A DNA stretch of 64,000 bases, taken from contig NZ_KB851200.1 of assembly GCF_000368065.1 (NCBI RefSeq), positions 1,295,204 to 1,359,203 on the forward strand, read 5' to 3'. Each line of letters begins with the position of its first letter. Position 1 is the first letter of the stretch. The notes beneath the pieces were generated by a model. The model did not search any database and had not been told where the DNA came from. It was given only the letters and a program-made list of their open reading frames with translations. Shown here piece by piece: positions 44,551 through 53,962 of this stretch. The translations under genes were made by a program, and so were the position numbers. This DNA comes from Acinetobacter seifertii (GTDB lineage Bacteria > Pseudomonadota > Gammaproteobacteria > Pseudomonadales > Moraxellaceae).

Positions 44551-46314
44551 CTAAACAGCATGCCTTAAAGCACGTGCTTGTTCCACAATCGCTATAAAAG
44601 CCTCATTCATGTCACCAATATGCTTATCTTGACTGGCTAAATTACGTACTTGTTGGGGTGAGCCTAAGGCCAATAACTTTCCAGCATCCTGTATTGCAAT
44701 GCGGTCACAATATTCTGCTTCCTCCATAAAATGAGTGGTAATAATGATAGTAATCCCTTGATTTGCCAGCTCGCCAATGCTGTACCAAAATGAACGCCGT
44801 GCAAGTGGATCAATACCACTCGTAGGTTCATCTAAAAATAAAATCTCTGGGTCATGCAATAATGCGGCAGCCATAGATAATCGTTGTTTATAACCCCCTG
44901 GTAAATCACCGCTTTTAATATGTGGCTTTAAATCGTATTGCTGTAAGGCTTTATCAATTTGTTGATTTAGTTTTTTGCCAGCTAATCCATAGGCCCCACC
45001 AAAAAATTTTAAGTTTTCCAAAACTGTTAAATTACTATAAAGCGCAAATTTTTGAGAGACATACCCTACTTTTGCTCTGGCCTCAGCACGAGCTGTACGT
45101 AAGTTTTTACCAGCAACTTCTAGATACCCACTGCTTGCTGGTAACAATCCACATAACATCCGAAATGTTGTGGTTTTACCCGCGCCATTCGGCCCAAGTA
45201 ATCCAAATATTTCGCCTCGCTTTACATCAAATGATGTATTGGCAACGGCAGTAAAATCACCAAAGGTTCTAACTAAATCTTTAACCACAATGACGGGTTG
45301 TTCTGATTTCAAATGATTGTTTTGTTCTAATTGAAAATTCTGCTCAGGAACAGATACTAGTTTTCGTTGCTTTTGAGTCTGCTGCAACAACATCATAAAC
45401 GCATCTTCAAGTTCTGCTGATCGCCTATGAGCGACTAGCCCCTGAGGTAAAATATCTGTTGATAATTCTTTTTGGCGACCGATAAAATTTACTTGTTCAC
45501 CCTTTGGAACAGCATCAATAATGTCAACAGAATTTCCAAGCAATTGAGCTTGTAAAGTCCGTGCCTTAATTTGCTCTGAAAACTTTACTTTCCATGTTTG
45601 TCCATGCGCTATTTCTTTTAATTGCTCAGGTGAACCTTGCTTTAAAATTTTGCCCTCATACATGATATACACGTAGTCACACTTTTCTGCTTCATCCATA
45701 TAAGCTGTACTTATAATAACGCTTAAGCTTTCTTCTTGAACAAGCTGTTCAATAATGATCCATAAATCTCGTCTTGATAGAGGGTCTACTCCAACACTAG
45801 GCTCATCAAGTAACAATAACTCTGGTGAACGAACTAGAGTACATGCCAGACCTAGTTTTTGCTTCATACCACCAGAAAGTTGCCCAGCTAGACGCTCAGT
45901 GAATTGAGTAAGATCCGTTATTTCCAATAAACGTTTAAATCTTTGACTACGTACTTCCCTTGGAACGCCATGTAAGTCAGCATATAAATCTAAATTTTCT
46001 TGTACACTTAAGTCTTCGTAGAGCCCAAAGCGTTGTGGCATATAACTAATACGGTCTTGTACAGCTTGCGAGTGTTTATCGATATCAAATCCAAGCACAT
46101 GCAAAGAACCAGAAGTTGCTTTATATAGTCCTGCAATTAATCTTAATAAAGTTGTTTTTCCTGAACCATCTGGGCCAACTAAAGCAGTAAGCTCACCTTT
46201 TTTGATTTGCATATTCAAATCATTAATTGCCTTAATTTCTGCTGATTTTTTATTTTCAGCTTTAAAAGCCATAGATAAATGATGAGCTTGAACCACTACA
46301 TTATTATCAGTCAT
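44551..46314 (-). CDS. Duplicated ABC transporter ATPase (YbhF-like)
   Basis: The 587-aa protein holds two complete nucleotide-binding domains. The first has Walker A GPDGSGKTT, signature LSGGMKQ and Walker B LLLLDEPSVGVDP. The second has GPNGAGKTTT, LPGGYKQ (L-P-GG instead of L-S-GG) and ILFLDEPTSGIDP. The start at 46314 overlaps the HlyD stop as ATGACTGA, so translation is coupled. The YbhF family has this exact fusion. Confidence 0.9.
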   Translation of the reverse strand: MTDNNVVVQAHHLSMAFKAENKKSAEIKAINDLNMQIKKGELTALVGPDGSGKTTLLRLIAGLYKATSGSLHVLGFDIDKHSQAVQDRISYMPQRFGLYEDLSVQENLDLYADLHGVPREVRSQRFKRLLEITDLTQFTERLAGQLSGGMKQKLGLACTLVRSPELLLLDEPSVGVDPLSRRDLWIIIEQLVQEESLSVIISTAYMDEAEKCDYVYIMYEGKILKQGSPEQLKEIAHGQTWKVKFSEQIKARTLQAQLLGNSVDIIDAVPKGEQVNFIGRQKELSTDILPQGLVAHRRSAELEDAFMMLLQQTQKQRKLVSVPEQNFQLEQNNHLKSEQPVIVVKDLVRTFGDFTAVANTSFDVKRGEIFGLLGPNGAGKTTTFRMLCGLLPASSGYLEVAGKNLRTARAEARAKVGYVSQKFALYSNLTVLENLKFFGGAYGLAGKKLNQQIDKALQQYDLKPHIKSGDLPGGYKQRLSMAAALLHDPEILFLDEPTSGIDPLARRSFWYSIGELANQGITIIITTHFMEEAEYCDRIAIQDAGKLLALGSPQQVRNLASQDKHIGDMNEAFIAIVEQARALRHAV

Positions 46315-47326
46315 GAGCTTTCTCACCTGAAACAAGTGGTACTTTTACAGTCACTGGTTGACCCATTTTCAATTGATCATCCGGGTCATTTACATAAACC
46401 CGAACTTCATAAACTAGAGTTGTTCTTATCTCATCAGTCTGTACAGTTTTAGGAGTGAACTCAGCCACAGAAGATATATAGCCAATTTTTCCATTGATAG
46501 GTTGATTAGGGTAAGAATCACGAATGACCTGTGCCGTACCACCCATATGAATGGAACTTAAATCTTTTTCATTTGCATATACACGAACCCATTTGGGATC
46601 GGTCAAGGCCAGTGTATAAACTGCCATTTGTGCAGTAGTCATATCTCCAACTTCTTGTAGTCGAGCCCGTACTACAGCATTTACAGGAGACTTTAGTTCA
46701 GCTTGACTAAGGTTATAGTTGATTAGATCTAAATTAGCTTTGGTTGCGTCATATTGTGCTTTGGTTGCTTCCCGATCCTCTTGTCTAGCCCCTTTAATGA
46801 TCAATTCTAAATTAGCTTGTCTTTCACGGACTGCTGCTTCAGCACTATGTTGATTGCTTTTGGCATAGTCGAGCTCTTGTTGGCTTATTGCCCGACCATC
46901 GGTACTGTTCACCAATATTTGCAACCTTTGCAAGTTTTTGCTGGATTTATCTAAGTCAGCCTGTGTAGAAGCAAGTTGTGCTTTTGCTTGACTAATTTCT
47001 TCTGGCCGAGCTCCGACTTGTTGTTTAACAATTGCCTCTTGTTGAGCTTTAAGTTGTGCTTGAGCTTGCTTAGCCTGAATTTCTAAAGAATTGGTATTCA
47101 GGGTCGCCAGTACTTGACCTGCTTTAACTTTATCGCCTTCTTGAACTAAGAGTTTCTCTATACGGCCAGACTGTTCAAATGCGAGGGAAACTTGGCGAAT
47201 ATCCACGTTTCCATATAGAGTCAAATCATTATCTTTTTGATTCTTATTATTATATTTCCATACCCAGAAGCTGATGATAACCAGAGCTAAAATAACTAGG
47301 ACTATGGCAATCACTTTTTTATTCAT
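46307..47326 (-). CDS. HlyD/EmrA-like membrane fusion protein (YbhG-like)
   Basis: The 339-aa protein has one N-terminal membrane anchor (7-24), a biotinyl-lipoyl-like half (GRIEKLLVQEGDKVKAGQVLATL), a long coiled coil (70-200) and the matching second half (LKSPVNAVVRARLQEVGDM). It would link the ABC pump to an outer membrane channel; no TolC-type gene is in the operon. It starts the operon with AAGGATAATAAG before the ATG. Confidence 0.88.
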   Translation of the reverse strand: MNKKVIAIVLVILALVIISFWVWKYNNKNQKDNDLTLYGNVDIRQVSLAFEQSGRIEKLLVQEGDKVKAGQVLATLNTNSLEIQAKQAQAQLKAQQEAIVKQQVGARPEEISQAKAQLASTQADLDKSSKNLQRLQILVNSTDGRAISQQELDYAKSNQHSAEAAVRERQANLELIIKGARQEDREATKAQYDATKANLDLINYNLSQAELKSPVNAVVRARLQEVGDMTTAQMAVYTLALTDPKWVRVYANEKDLSSIHMGGTAQVIRDSYPNQPINGKIGYISSVAEFTPKTVQTDEIRTTLVYEVRVYVNDPDDQLKMGQPVTVKVPLVSGEKAHD

Positions 47327-47362
47327 CTTATTATCCTTCTTATTAAATTCAAATTTTCTTAG

Positions 47363-47387
47363 TTTAAATTCAATTTAAATTTAAATT
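47363..47387. promoter_or_regulatory. Overlapping AT-rich dyads, candidate TetR operator
   Basis: Between the divergent exporter operon and its regulator, TTTAAATT-C-AATTTAAA (47363-47379) and the 16-bp perfect palindrome AATTTAAATTTAAATT (47372-47387) overlap. TetR/CecR-type regulators bind such palindromes in the shared promoter. The AT-rich setting raises the chance of random dyads. Confidence 0.5.
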
Positions 47388-47444
47388 ACTCCAATCTTTG
47401 AATAAAAGATATACTTTTATGGTGAATGAAAATTAGGTTTAAAC

Positions 47445-48092
47445 ATGTCCAGATCTAGACGAAGTGATGGTGACTTAACCAAGTCTAAAATTATTGAGGC
47501 AGCAGGACCACTAATTGCCCAATATGGTTTTGCAAAGACAGCAAACAAAACAATTGCTAGCGCTGCCAATGTCGATTTAGCTGCAATTAATTATCACTTT
47601 GATGGTCGAGATGGACTATATCAAGCAGTTTTGGTGGAAGCGCATGCCCACTATCTTGATGAACAATACTTACTAGAACTTGTCGAGAGCACTCACTCAC
47701 CAGAAGAAAAGCTGAGCTTATTACTTGAAACTTTGCTGCATAAGTTAACTGAAAAAGATGTTTGGCATGGCAAAGTCTTTATTCGTGAGTTGTTCTCACC
47801 TTCTGAGCATTTATTAAGTTTTATTGAACTTGCAGGTATGAGAAAATTTTTTCTTATTCGTAAGCTCATTAGTCAAGTTGCAGGTTTAAATGAAAATGAT
47901 CCAGCTGTTTTGCCTTGTATTTTAAGCGTGATGACACCTTGCATGATGCTCATTATTGCTGGACCAAATGCTCAAGCACCTGAGCCGCTTAAAAATATTG
48001 CTCAGATGCCATTACACGATTTAGTTGAACATTTTAAAAAATTTTCATTGGCAGGATTAAAAGCAATTAACCAATCAAATCTTAAAAATTAA
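47445..48092 (+). CDS. TetR/AcrR family regulator, CecR-like
   Basis: The 215-aa protein has the TetR N-terminal helix-turn-helix (KIIEAAGPLIAQYGFAKTANKTIASAANVDLAAINYHF) and a C-terminal domain like that of CecR/YbiH (DUF1956). In E. coli CecR represses ybhGFSR; here the gene is divergent from the same four genes, so the same job is likely. The ATG follows TTAGG at good spacing. Confidence 0.87.
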   Translation: MSRSRRSDGDLTKSKIIEAAGPLIAQYGFAKTANKTIASAANVDLAAINYHFDGRDGLYQAVLVEAHAHYLDEQYLLELVESTHSPEEKLSLLLETLLHKLTEKDVWHGKVFIRELFSPSEHLLSFIELAGMRKFFLIRKLISQVAGLNENDPAVLPCILSVMTPCMMLIIAGPNAQAPEPLKNIAQMPLHDLVEHFKKFSLAGLKAINQSNLKN

Positions 48093-49264
48093 CGATTTAA
48101 ACATTGCAAAATGGCTTGTACCGGATCTTCTGTATTTCCAGAAATAAGCTGTTTATGCATAGTTAAATGTTGCATTACCTGAATTTGAGCCGTGTCAACG
48201 TTCATTAGTTTTTCTATTTCAGCGGCTAAATTTTCCGGTGTTGCATCGGCCTGAATCAGTTCTTCAATGACTTTCTTACCCGCAATAATATTCGGTAAAG
48301 AATAATAAGGAATTTTCACCAAAAGCTTAGCAATTATATAGGTCAACCAATGCAACTTATAGAAAGTGACCATCGGTCTATGCATGAGCATGGCTTCTAA
48401 AGTCGCCGTTCCAGAAGCTAACGCAATAATATCACTTGCATTCATGACCATACGGCCAATTTTAGATTCACTATCAGTATTTTCTAAAATATGAATAAAA
48501 GCCTTTAAATGAGGTGCTAGTTGTTGAACACCCTGCTCAATCTGTTGCTTACGGGCATCATTAATTGCCGGAATTAAAAATTGGATGTCTGGATATTTGG
48601 TATGCAAAATATTAGCAGCACCCAACAACATAGGAAGAAGTCGCTCTACTTCACCTTTACGGCTACCTGGTAATAACGCAATATGTTTTTGATTTTCATT
48701 AAGGCCTAATTGCTGTTTGGCAATTTGAATTGGATTTTCAAGTGGTAATTGTCTAGCTAATGGATGCCCCACAAATGCCGCTGGAACTTCATATTGTTCA
48801 TAAAAAACTTTTTCAAACGGAAATAAGCAAAGTACTAAATCGATACTTTGTTTAATGCCGTGAACACGTCCTTGGCGCCACGCCCAAACAGATGGACTGA
48901 CATAGTGAACTGTTTTTATTGGAAGATTATTTTCTTTAATACTTTTTGAAAGTCTGAGGTTAAAATCTGGCGCATCAATACCGATAAAAATATCAACCGG
49001 ATGCTGAGTCCATTGATTAATTAAACCATCTCGTACGGCGAACAATTTTTTTAAGTCTTTTAATACTTCAACAATCCCCATCACAGATAGAGTTTCCATC
49101 GGGTAATAACTGTTAAAACCTTCAGCAATCATTTGGGGTCCGCCGATTCCCTCAAACTCAGCATCAATTCCTTGCTCACGGAAATTACGCATAAGTTTGA
49201 CACCTAGCGTATCTCCAGAAACTTCCCCAACTACAATGCCTATTTTAAGTTTTCGATTTGCCAA
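48089..49264 (-). CDS. lpxB: Lipid-A-disaccharide synthase
   Basis: The 391-aa glycosyltransferase has VGEVSGDTLG near the start, FIGIDAPDFNLRL, VSPSVWAWR and LLPGSRKGEV, all LpxB signatures. It joins UDP-diacylglucosamine and lipid X on the inner membrane in lipid A synthesis. The start is a TTG at 49264; no in-frame ATG lies close. It is convergent with the TetR gene and overlaps its stop by 4 bp. lpxA and fabZ, frequent partners, are not here. Confidence 0.92.
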   Translation of the reverse strand: MANRKLKIGIVVGEVSGDTLGVKLMRNFREQGIDAEFEGIGGPQMIAEGFNSYYPMETLSVMGIVEVLKDLKKLFAVRDGLINQWTQHPVDIFIGIDAPDFNLRLSKSIKENNLPIKTVHYVSPSVWAWRQGRVHGIKQSIDLVLCLFPFEKVFYEQYEVPAAFVGHPLARQLPLENPIQIAKQQLGLNENQKHIALLPGSRKGEVERLLPMLLGAANILHTKYPDIQFLIPAINDARKQQIEQGVQQLAPHLKAFIHILENTDSESKIGRMVMNASDIIALASGTATLEAMLMHRPMVTFYKLHWLTYIIAKLLVKIPYYSLPNIIAGKKVIEELIQADATPENLAAEIEKLMNVDTAQIQVMQHLTMHKQLISGNTEDPVQAILQCLNR

Positions 49265-49424
49265 GTCGGTTTACCCAAGAATTTGAAATAATACATTCTA
49301 GCATAGAGGTTTATTAATCTTGAACTTGCTAGATACATGCTGGCGAAAGTCTGCCTCCGCACGCCATAATCTAGAATTACACTCATTCACTATATTTTAA
49401 TCAAAATTAACAATGCAATTTGAA

Positions 49425-49467
49425 TTGTAGCTTACATTTACAAACAATAAAATAAATGAGAATTATT
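49425..49467 (+). promoter_or_regulatory. Sigma-70 promoter with overlapping Fur box
   Basis: TTGTAG (49425-49430), a 17-bp spacer and TAAAAT (49448-49453) form a promoter with its start expected near 49460. A Fur-like core AATGAGAATTATT (49455-49467) matches 11 of 13 positions of AATGATAATCATT and covers the transcription start. An ATG at 49456 lies inside this operator, so the true start codon must be the later ATG at 49486. Confidence 0.7.
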
Positions 49468-49485
49468 TACATTATCTTTACTATT

Positions 49486-51621
49486 ATGACCTTCCCACCT
49501 CGACCATTTAAACTTTCTGTAATCGCTTGCGCGATTTGTTATGCAAATCTCACGTTTGCTCAAGACACAGATGTGCAATCTTTGCAGACGATTCAAGTTA
49601 AAGCATCCAATGCTGAGCAGTCTTCTGAACAAACAAAAGCATATAATGTTAAAAACTCTAGTAGTGCAACCAAGCTTAATATAGAAGCTAAAGAAACGCC
49701 TCAAACTATTAATGTCGTTACTCGTCAACAAATTGAAGACTTTGGTCTTACTAGCACTCGAGATGTTCTAAACAACACACCCGGAGTCACAGTTACCAAT
49801 CAGGAAACCGAGCGAACTACTTATATGGCTCGTGGTTTTGAGATTTCAAATATATTGACTGACGGCGTAGGTTTTCCCCTCTCAGGTTATAACTACAACA
49901 ACACCAATCCTGATACTTATTTTTATGATCGTGTAGAAGTCGTTAAAGGTGCTGACTCTTTAACGAATGCATTTGGTGACCCAAGTGCAACTATCAACAA
50001 TATTCGAAAACGCCCAACTCAAGAATTTCAAGCAAGCGGCGGTATAAGTTACGGGTCTTGGGACACTCAGCGTTATGAGGCTGACGTCTCTGGCTCAATT
50101 CTACCGAGTGGAAAAGTCCGTGGTCGCATTATGGGCTATGAACAAACTGGTGACTCATACCTTGACCGATATTCTTCAGAAAAAAATGGTTTCGCTGGTA
50201 TTGTTGAAGCTGATTTAACAGATACCACGTTACTTACCGTAGGTTATAGCCAAGAAAAAAATAAACCGAATGCAAACAATTGGGGTGCTCTACCCTTACT
50301 CGATGCCAATGGTAAACAAATTTCTTATGATCGCTCATATAACCCAAACCCTGACTGGGCACATTGGGATAATGAAACGCAAAATGCTTTTGTTGAATTA
50401 AAACAGAAAATTAATGATCAATGGGCAGCTAAGCTGACTTATAACTATCTTGATAGTAAACACAATAGTCGCCTTCTTTATTATTATGGTTATCCAAAAG
50501 CTGATGGTTCAGGAGTGTCTTTGACACCATGGGGTGGTCAAGAGCATCAAGAACAACATGCTGTAGATTTTAATCTTGAAGGAACTTATAACCTTTTTAA
50601 TCGAGAGCATGAAGCAACTTTAGGCTATAACTATGTACGTAGTCGTCAGCATGATAATCAATCTACGGGAACAATTAACGACACCAATGTTATCAATTCT
50701 ACCACTACAAATTGGGAAAGCTGGACACCTCAATCTATAACGTGGTCAGATTTCACGGAAGCAGCGAACTATACGCAAAATATAGATTCAATTTATGCAG
50801 CTACACGTTTACATCTCAATGAAGATTTAAAACTTTTGCTTGGCGCAAACTATGTGCGAGCTGAGAGTAAAGGCGAAAGCTATGGTTCACCCATGGAATA
50901 TAGTGAAAGTAAAGTTTCACCTTATGCAGGCCTAACCTATAACTTTACGCCTGAATATACAGGTTATATGAGCTATACCTCTATTTTCCGTCCTCAAACT
51001 GGTATCGATCAAAATACCAATCAAGCTTTGAAACCTGTTGAGGGTAAAAGTTATGAAATGGGAGTTAAAAGCTCATGGCTAGACGACCGTTTAACAGGTA
51101 CTTTTTCGGTATTTAAAACCGAGCAAAATAATTATCCGCTACGTAACTCAGACGGAAATCCATTTAACCGAAAAGTACCAACTAGTGATTTAGAATCACA
51201 AGGTGTTGAAGTTGGCTTATCAGGTCAAATCACTGATAACGTCAATCTTACTTTTGGCTATGCTCAATTTAGTATTAAAGATATTAAAAATGGTGGTGAA
51301 GCGAGAACGTATAATCCGAACCAAACTCTTAACTTGCTGACGACCTATACGCCATCTGTTTTACCTAAGCTAAAAGTTGGTGCAGGACTACAATGGCAAG
51401 ACGCCGTGAAACTATATGACTCGACAGCAAACAGCACCATTAAACAAGATTCCTATGCTTTAGTGAATTTAATGGCGAGCTATGAAGTGAATAATCACAT
51501 TACGCTTCAAGCCAACGGTAATAATATTTTCGATAAGAAATATTTGTATAGTTTCCCTAATGGTCAAGGTTTTTATGGATCCTCAGCTAACTATACAGTT
51601 GCTGTAAAATTTAAATATTAA
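49486..51621 (+). CDS. TonB-dependent siderophore receptor
   Basis: The 711-aa outer membrane receptor has a signal peptide ending at TFA|Q, a TonB-box-like LQTIQVKAS, a plug domain (ETPQTINVVTRQQIEDFG, DRVEVVKGADSL) and a 22-strand barrel. It groups by eye with FhuE/FpvA-type ferric siderophore receptors. The Fur box upstream indicates induction at low iron. The three genes after it (DUF3649, PepSY, DUF3325) are a known partner set for iron release from siderophores. The ligand is unknown. Confidence 0.88.
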   Translation: MTFPPRPFKLSVIACAICYANLTFAQDTDVQSLQTIQVKASNAEQSSEQTKAYNVKNSSSATKLNIEAKETPQTINVVTRQQIEDFGLTSTRDVLNNTPGVTVTNQETERTTYMARGFEISNILTDGVGFPLSGYNYNNTNPDTYFYDRVEVVKGADSLTNAFGDPSATINNIRKRPTQEFQASGGISYGSWDTQRYEADVSGSILPSGKVRGRIMGYEQTGDSYLDRYSSEKNGFAGIVEADLTDTTLLTVGYSQEKNKPNANNWGALPLLDANGKQISYDRSYNPNPDWAHWDNETQNAFVELKQKINDQWAAKLTYNYLDSKHNSRLLYYYGYPKADGSGVSLTPWGGQEHQEQHAVDFNLEGTYNLFNREHEATLGYNYVRSRQHDNQSTGTINDTNVINSTTTNWESWTPQSITWSDFTEAANYTQNIDSIYAATRLHLNEDLKLLLGANYVRAESKGESYGSPMEYSESKVSPYAGLTYNFTPEYTGYMSYTSIFRPQTGIDQNTNQALKPVEGKSYEMGVKSSWLDDRLTGTFSVFKTEQNNYPLRNSDGNPFNRKVPTSDLESQGVEVGLSGQITDNVNLTFGYAQFSIKDIKNGGEARTYNPNQTLNLLTTYTPSVLPKLKVGAGLQWQDAVKLYDSTANSTIKQDSYALVNLMASYEVNNHITLQANGNNIFDKKYLYSFPNGQGFYGSSANYTVAVKFKY

Positions 51622-51682
51622 TCGTGTAGCCAACTCCAGTTTAGGTGTTGGCTTTCTTTTTATTTTTTATGTGCCAGTAAAG

Positions 51683-51982
51683 ATGTCCAAAACTTTAAAT
51701 CTCCCTATGTCATATCGCATAAAAGTTTTCTACCGATTCTTAGTCGTTTTCGGTATGGGTTATGCCTGTATGGCTTATTTAAGTCTTGGTCTTACTGGCA
51801 TTTTTCATTTGACCCTAGACAAACCTGAAGCCATTTATTTGGCAGCATTTATCTCTATTTTGTTTTATGTACTTTTCGTGATTATAGGTTTCTGCATTCA
51901 ATCACTTTTGAAACTGACTGGGCTATCAATCGCGTTATGTCTTCTTTTCTTTTTTGTGACACGGATGGTGAGTTATGCATAA
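51683..51982 (+). CDS. DUF3649-like small membrane protein
   Basis: A 99-aa protein with three hydrophobic segments (FLVVFGMGYACMAYL, AIYLAAFISILFYVLFVIIGF, IALCLLFFFVTRM). In siderophore loci DUF3649, PepSY and DUF3325 genes occur in this order. The start is set at the ATG at 51683; an in-frame GTG lies 12 nt upstream. It overlaps the PepSY gene by 8 bp. Confidence 0.7.
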   Translation: MSKTLNLPMSYRIKVFYRFLVVFGMGYACMAYLSLGLTGIFHLTLDKPEAIYLAAFISILFYVLFVIIGFCIQSLLKLTGLSIALCLLFFFVTRMVSYA

Positions 51983-53531
51983 AGGTATACGCCAATCTAT
52001 GGCATGGCTACATTCATGGACTGGATTAATTTTTGGATGGCTCGTATTTGCTATTTTTTTAATGGGAAGTTTGTCGTATTACCGCCATGAAATTAATTTA
52101 TGGATGCAACCAGCACTTGCACAGTACGAAATAAAACAAGATGTAGCAGTTAAAACAGCATATCAATATTTACAAAAACACGCTCCAGATGCCAAGTCTT
52201 GGTATTTAACTGTTGCTACCGCAGAAAGCCCCGTTAACACCATGTATTGGGAAAAACCTGACGGTGGTTATGGCAATGCCACACTCGATGCAAACACAGG
52301 TCAAGAACTAAAACTTTCGGCAACCGAAGGTGGTGACTTCTTTTATCGTTTTCACTATCAACTTTTTGGTGTTCCGATATTCATTGGACGGCTAATTGTA
52401 TCTTTAGCAGCTTTTATTATGTTGATCGCCTTAGTCTCAGGCATTATTACCCATAAAAAAATCTTTACCGACTTTTTTACCTTACGCACCTTTAAGTCTC
52501 AGCGGTCATGGCTAGATTTTCATAATGTATCATCTGTACTTGCATTACCCTTCTTTTTGACTATTACTTTTACAGGCTTAGCTATTTTCTTCTATTTATA
52601 TCTACCTTGGGGAATGCAAAAACTCTATCCAAATAATCCATATCAATATTTCAATGATATACGTAGCAAAACAGTCTCAGAAAGTAATGCTCCGCATCCT
52701 GCGCAAAATCTACCCATCGAAAAACTATTAGCTCAACTTGAACAACGCTGGGGAAATCAAACTTTAGCAACTATGAGTGTTAAAAACCCAAATACGAATC
52801 AGGCTCAAATTACGTTTATTCAGCAAGAAGACCGCTCCATTACTCGTAATCAAGCGCAAATCATCCTAGATGCTACAACTGGCAAAGTCTTAAGTGATAC
52901 ACGTAATCATAGTGCCGTTGCCACACTTTATGCGGGAGTATATGGTTTACACATGGCAACTTTTGCTCAACCTTTACTTCGCTTAGGATTATTTTTCTCA
53001 GGCATTTTAGGTTGTGTGATGATTGCGTCTGGCTTGTTACTTTGGAGCCTTAAACGCCAACTTCAAAATAAAAATACTAAGTTTCATTTCGGGCACTATT
53101 TAGTTGACCGTTTAAATGTTGCCACATTTGTAGGCTTGCCTTGTGCAACACTTGCTTATTTATATGCGAATCGATTGTTTACCGTCACTATAACTACAAT
53201 CAATTATGAAATTTATAGCTTCTTTTTAGTCTGGCTGATGAGCCTAATTATTGCATTGATCACTAAAAAGCAGCATTTGTGGCGAACTCAATTGAGTATT
53301 TTTATTCTGCTTTGTATTGTACTTCCAATCTTAAATCTAAGTTATTTAATCAAATATAATTACATTCAAAGCCTCAGCGACTATTGGACGTTTGCACGTA
53401 TAGACGTATTTTTATGGATATTTGCAGCTTTAGCACTTTTCATATTCTGCAAAATTAGACCTATTCAGCATAAAGCTACACAAAAAATTCAAAAGAAACT
53501 GAGTAAGTTAAATATTGAGGTGAATTCATGA
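51975..53531 (+). CDS. PepSY-associated membrane protein, candidate ferric-siderophore reductase
   Basis: The 518-aa protein starts MHKGIRQSMAWLHSWTGLIFGWLVF and has the PepSY_TM layout: four main membrane segments, periplasmic PepSY regions and paired histidines (HSWTG, HYQLFG, HNVSS, GLHMATFAQP) suited to heme. Related proteins (FoxB/PiuB type) reduce iron in siderophores. A further set of C-terminal segments is present. GGTGAG precedes the ATG; start and stop overlap both neighbours. Confidence 0.82.
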   Translation: MHKGIRQSMAWLHSWTGLIFGWLVFAIFLMGSLSYYRHEINLWMQPALAQYEIKQDVAVKTAYQYLQKHAPDAKSWYLTVATAESPVNTMYWEKPDGGYGNATLDANTGQELKLSATEGGDFFYRFHYQLFGVPIFIGRLIVSLAAFIMLIALVSGIITHKKIFTDFFTLRTFKSQRSWLDFHNVSSVLALPFFLTITFTGLAIFFYLYLPWGMQKLYPNNPYQYFNDIRSKTVSESNAPHPAQNLPIEKLLAQLEQRWGNQTLATMSVKNPNTNQAQITFIQQEDRSITRNQAQIILDATTGKVLSDTRNHSAVATLYAGVYGLHMATFAQPLLRLGLFFSGILGCVMIASGLLLWSLKRQLQNKNTKFHFGHYLVDRLNVATFVGLPCATLAYLYANRLFTVTITTINYEIYSFFLVWLMSLIIALITKKQHLWRTQLSIFILLCIVLPILNLSYLIKYNYIQSLSDYWTFARIDVFLWIFAALALFIFCKIRPIQHKATQKIQKKLSKLNIEVNS

Positions 53532-53809
53532 TGATTATTGTTTTTACCCTGACTGTGCTAGGTATGTATTTACTATTCATATCGAGCGAGAAATATCGAT
53601 CACCGAAATCAACTGGTTATTTCAAAACCTTAGCTCAGAAATCTCACTCATTGTTAAGAATATCCGCTTGTCTGTTGTTTGTTTTGAGCGGATTTATTCT
53701 TATCAAAAAAAATGGTTTATCTATTGGTTTTGTTAGCTGGTGGATATTTGCAACACCTTTAACTTTTGCTCTGATACTTTTAATTAATCCACTCAAGCCA
53801 TCAAAGTAA
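53528..53809 (+). CDS. DUF3325-like small membrane protein
   Basis: A 93-aa protein with three hydrophobic segments (IVFTLTVLGMYLLFI, ISACLLFVLSGFILI, WWIFATPLTFALILLI). It begins in the stop codon of the PepSY gene (ATGA overlap) with GAGGTG as ribosome site. It ends the iron operon. DUF3325 proteins occur in the same place in other siderophore loci; the function is unknown. Confidence 0.75.
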   Translation: MMIIVFTLTVLGMYLLFISSEKYRSPKSTGYFKTLAQKSHSLLRISACLLFVLSGFILIKKNGLSIGFVSWWIFATPLTFALILLINPLKPSK

Positions 53810-53962
53810 TCTCTTTATTAAAAATAATGATTAAAAATAAAACAAACTAAGTAATATTTGCATTGCTTAGCTTTTTTTTGCATAAGTAAATCATTATTCA
53901 TGACAAAAGTTTATCTCTAAAAGGAATAAGATATCTGCGTTTCGTGATAAGTGGCGATAAAG

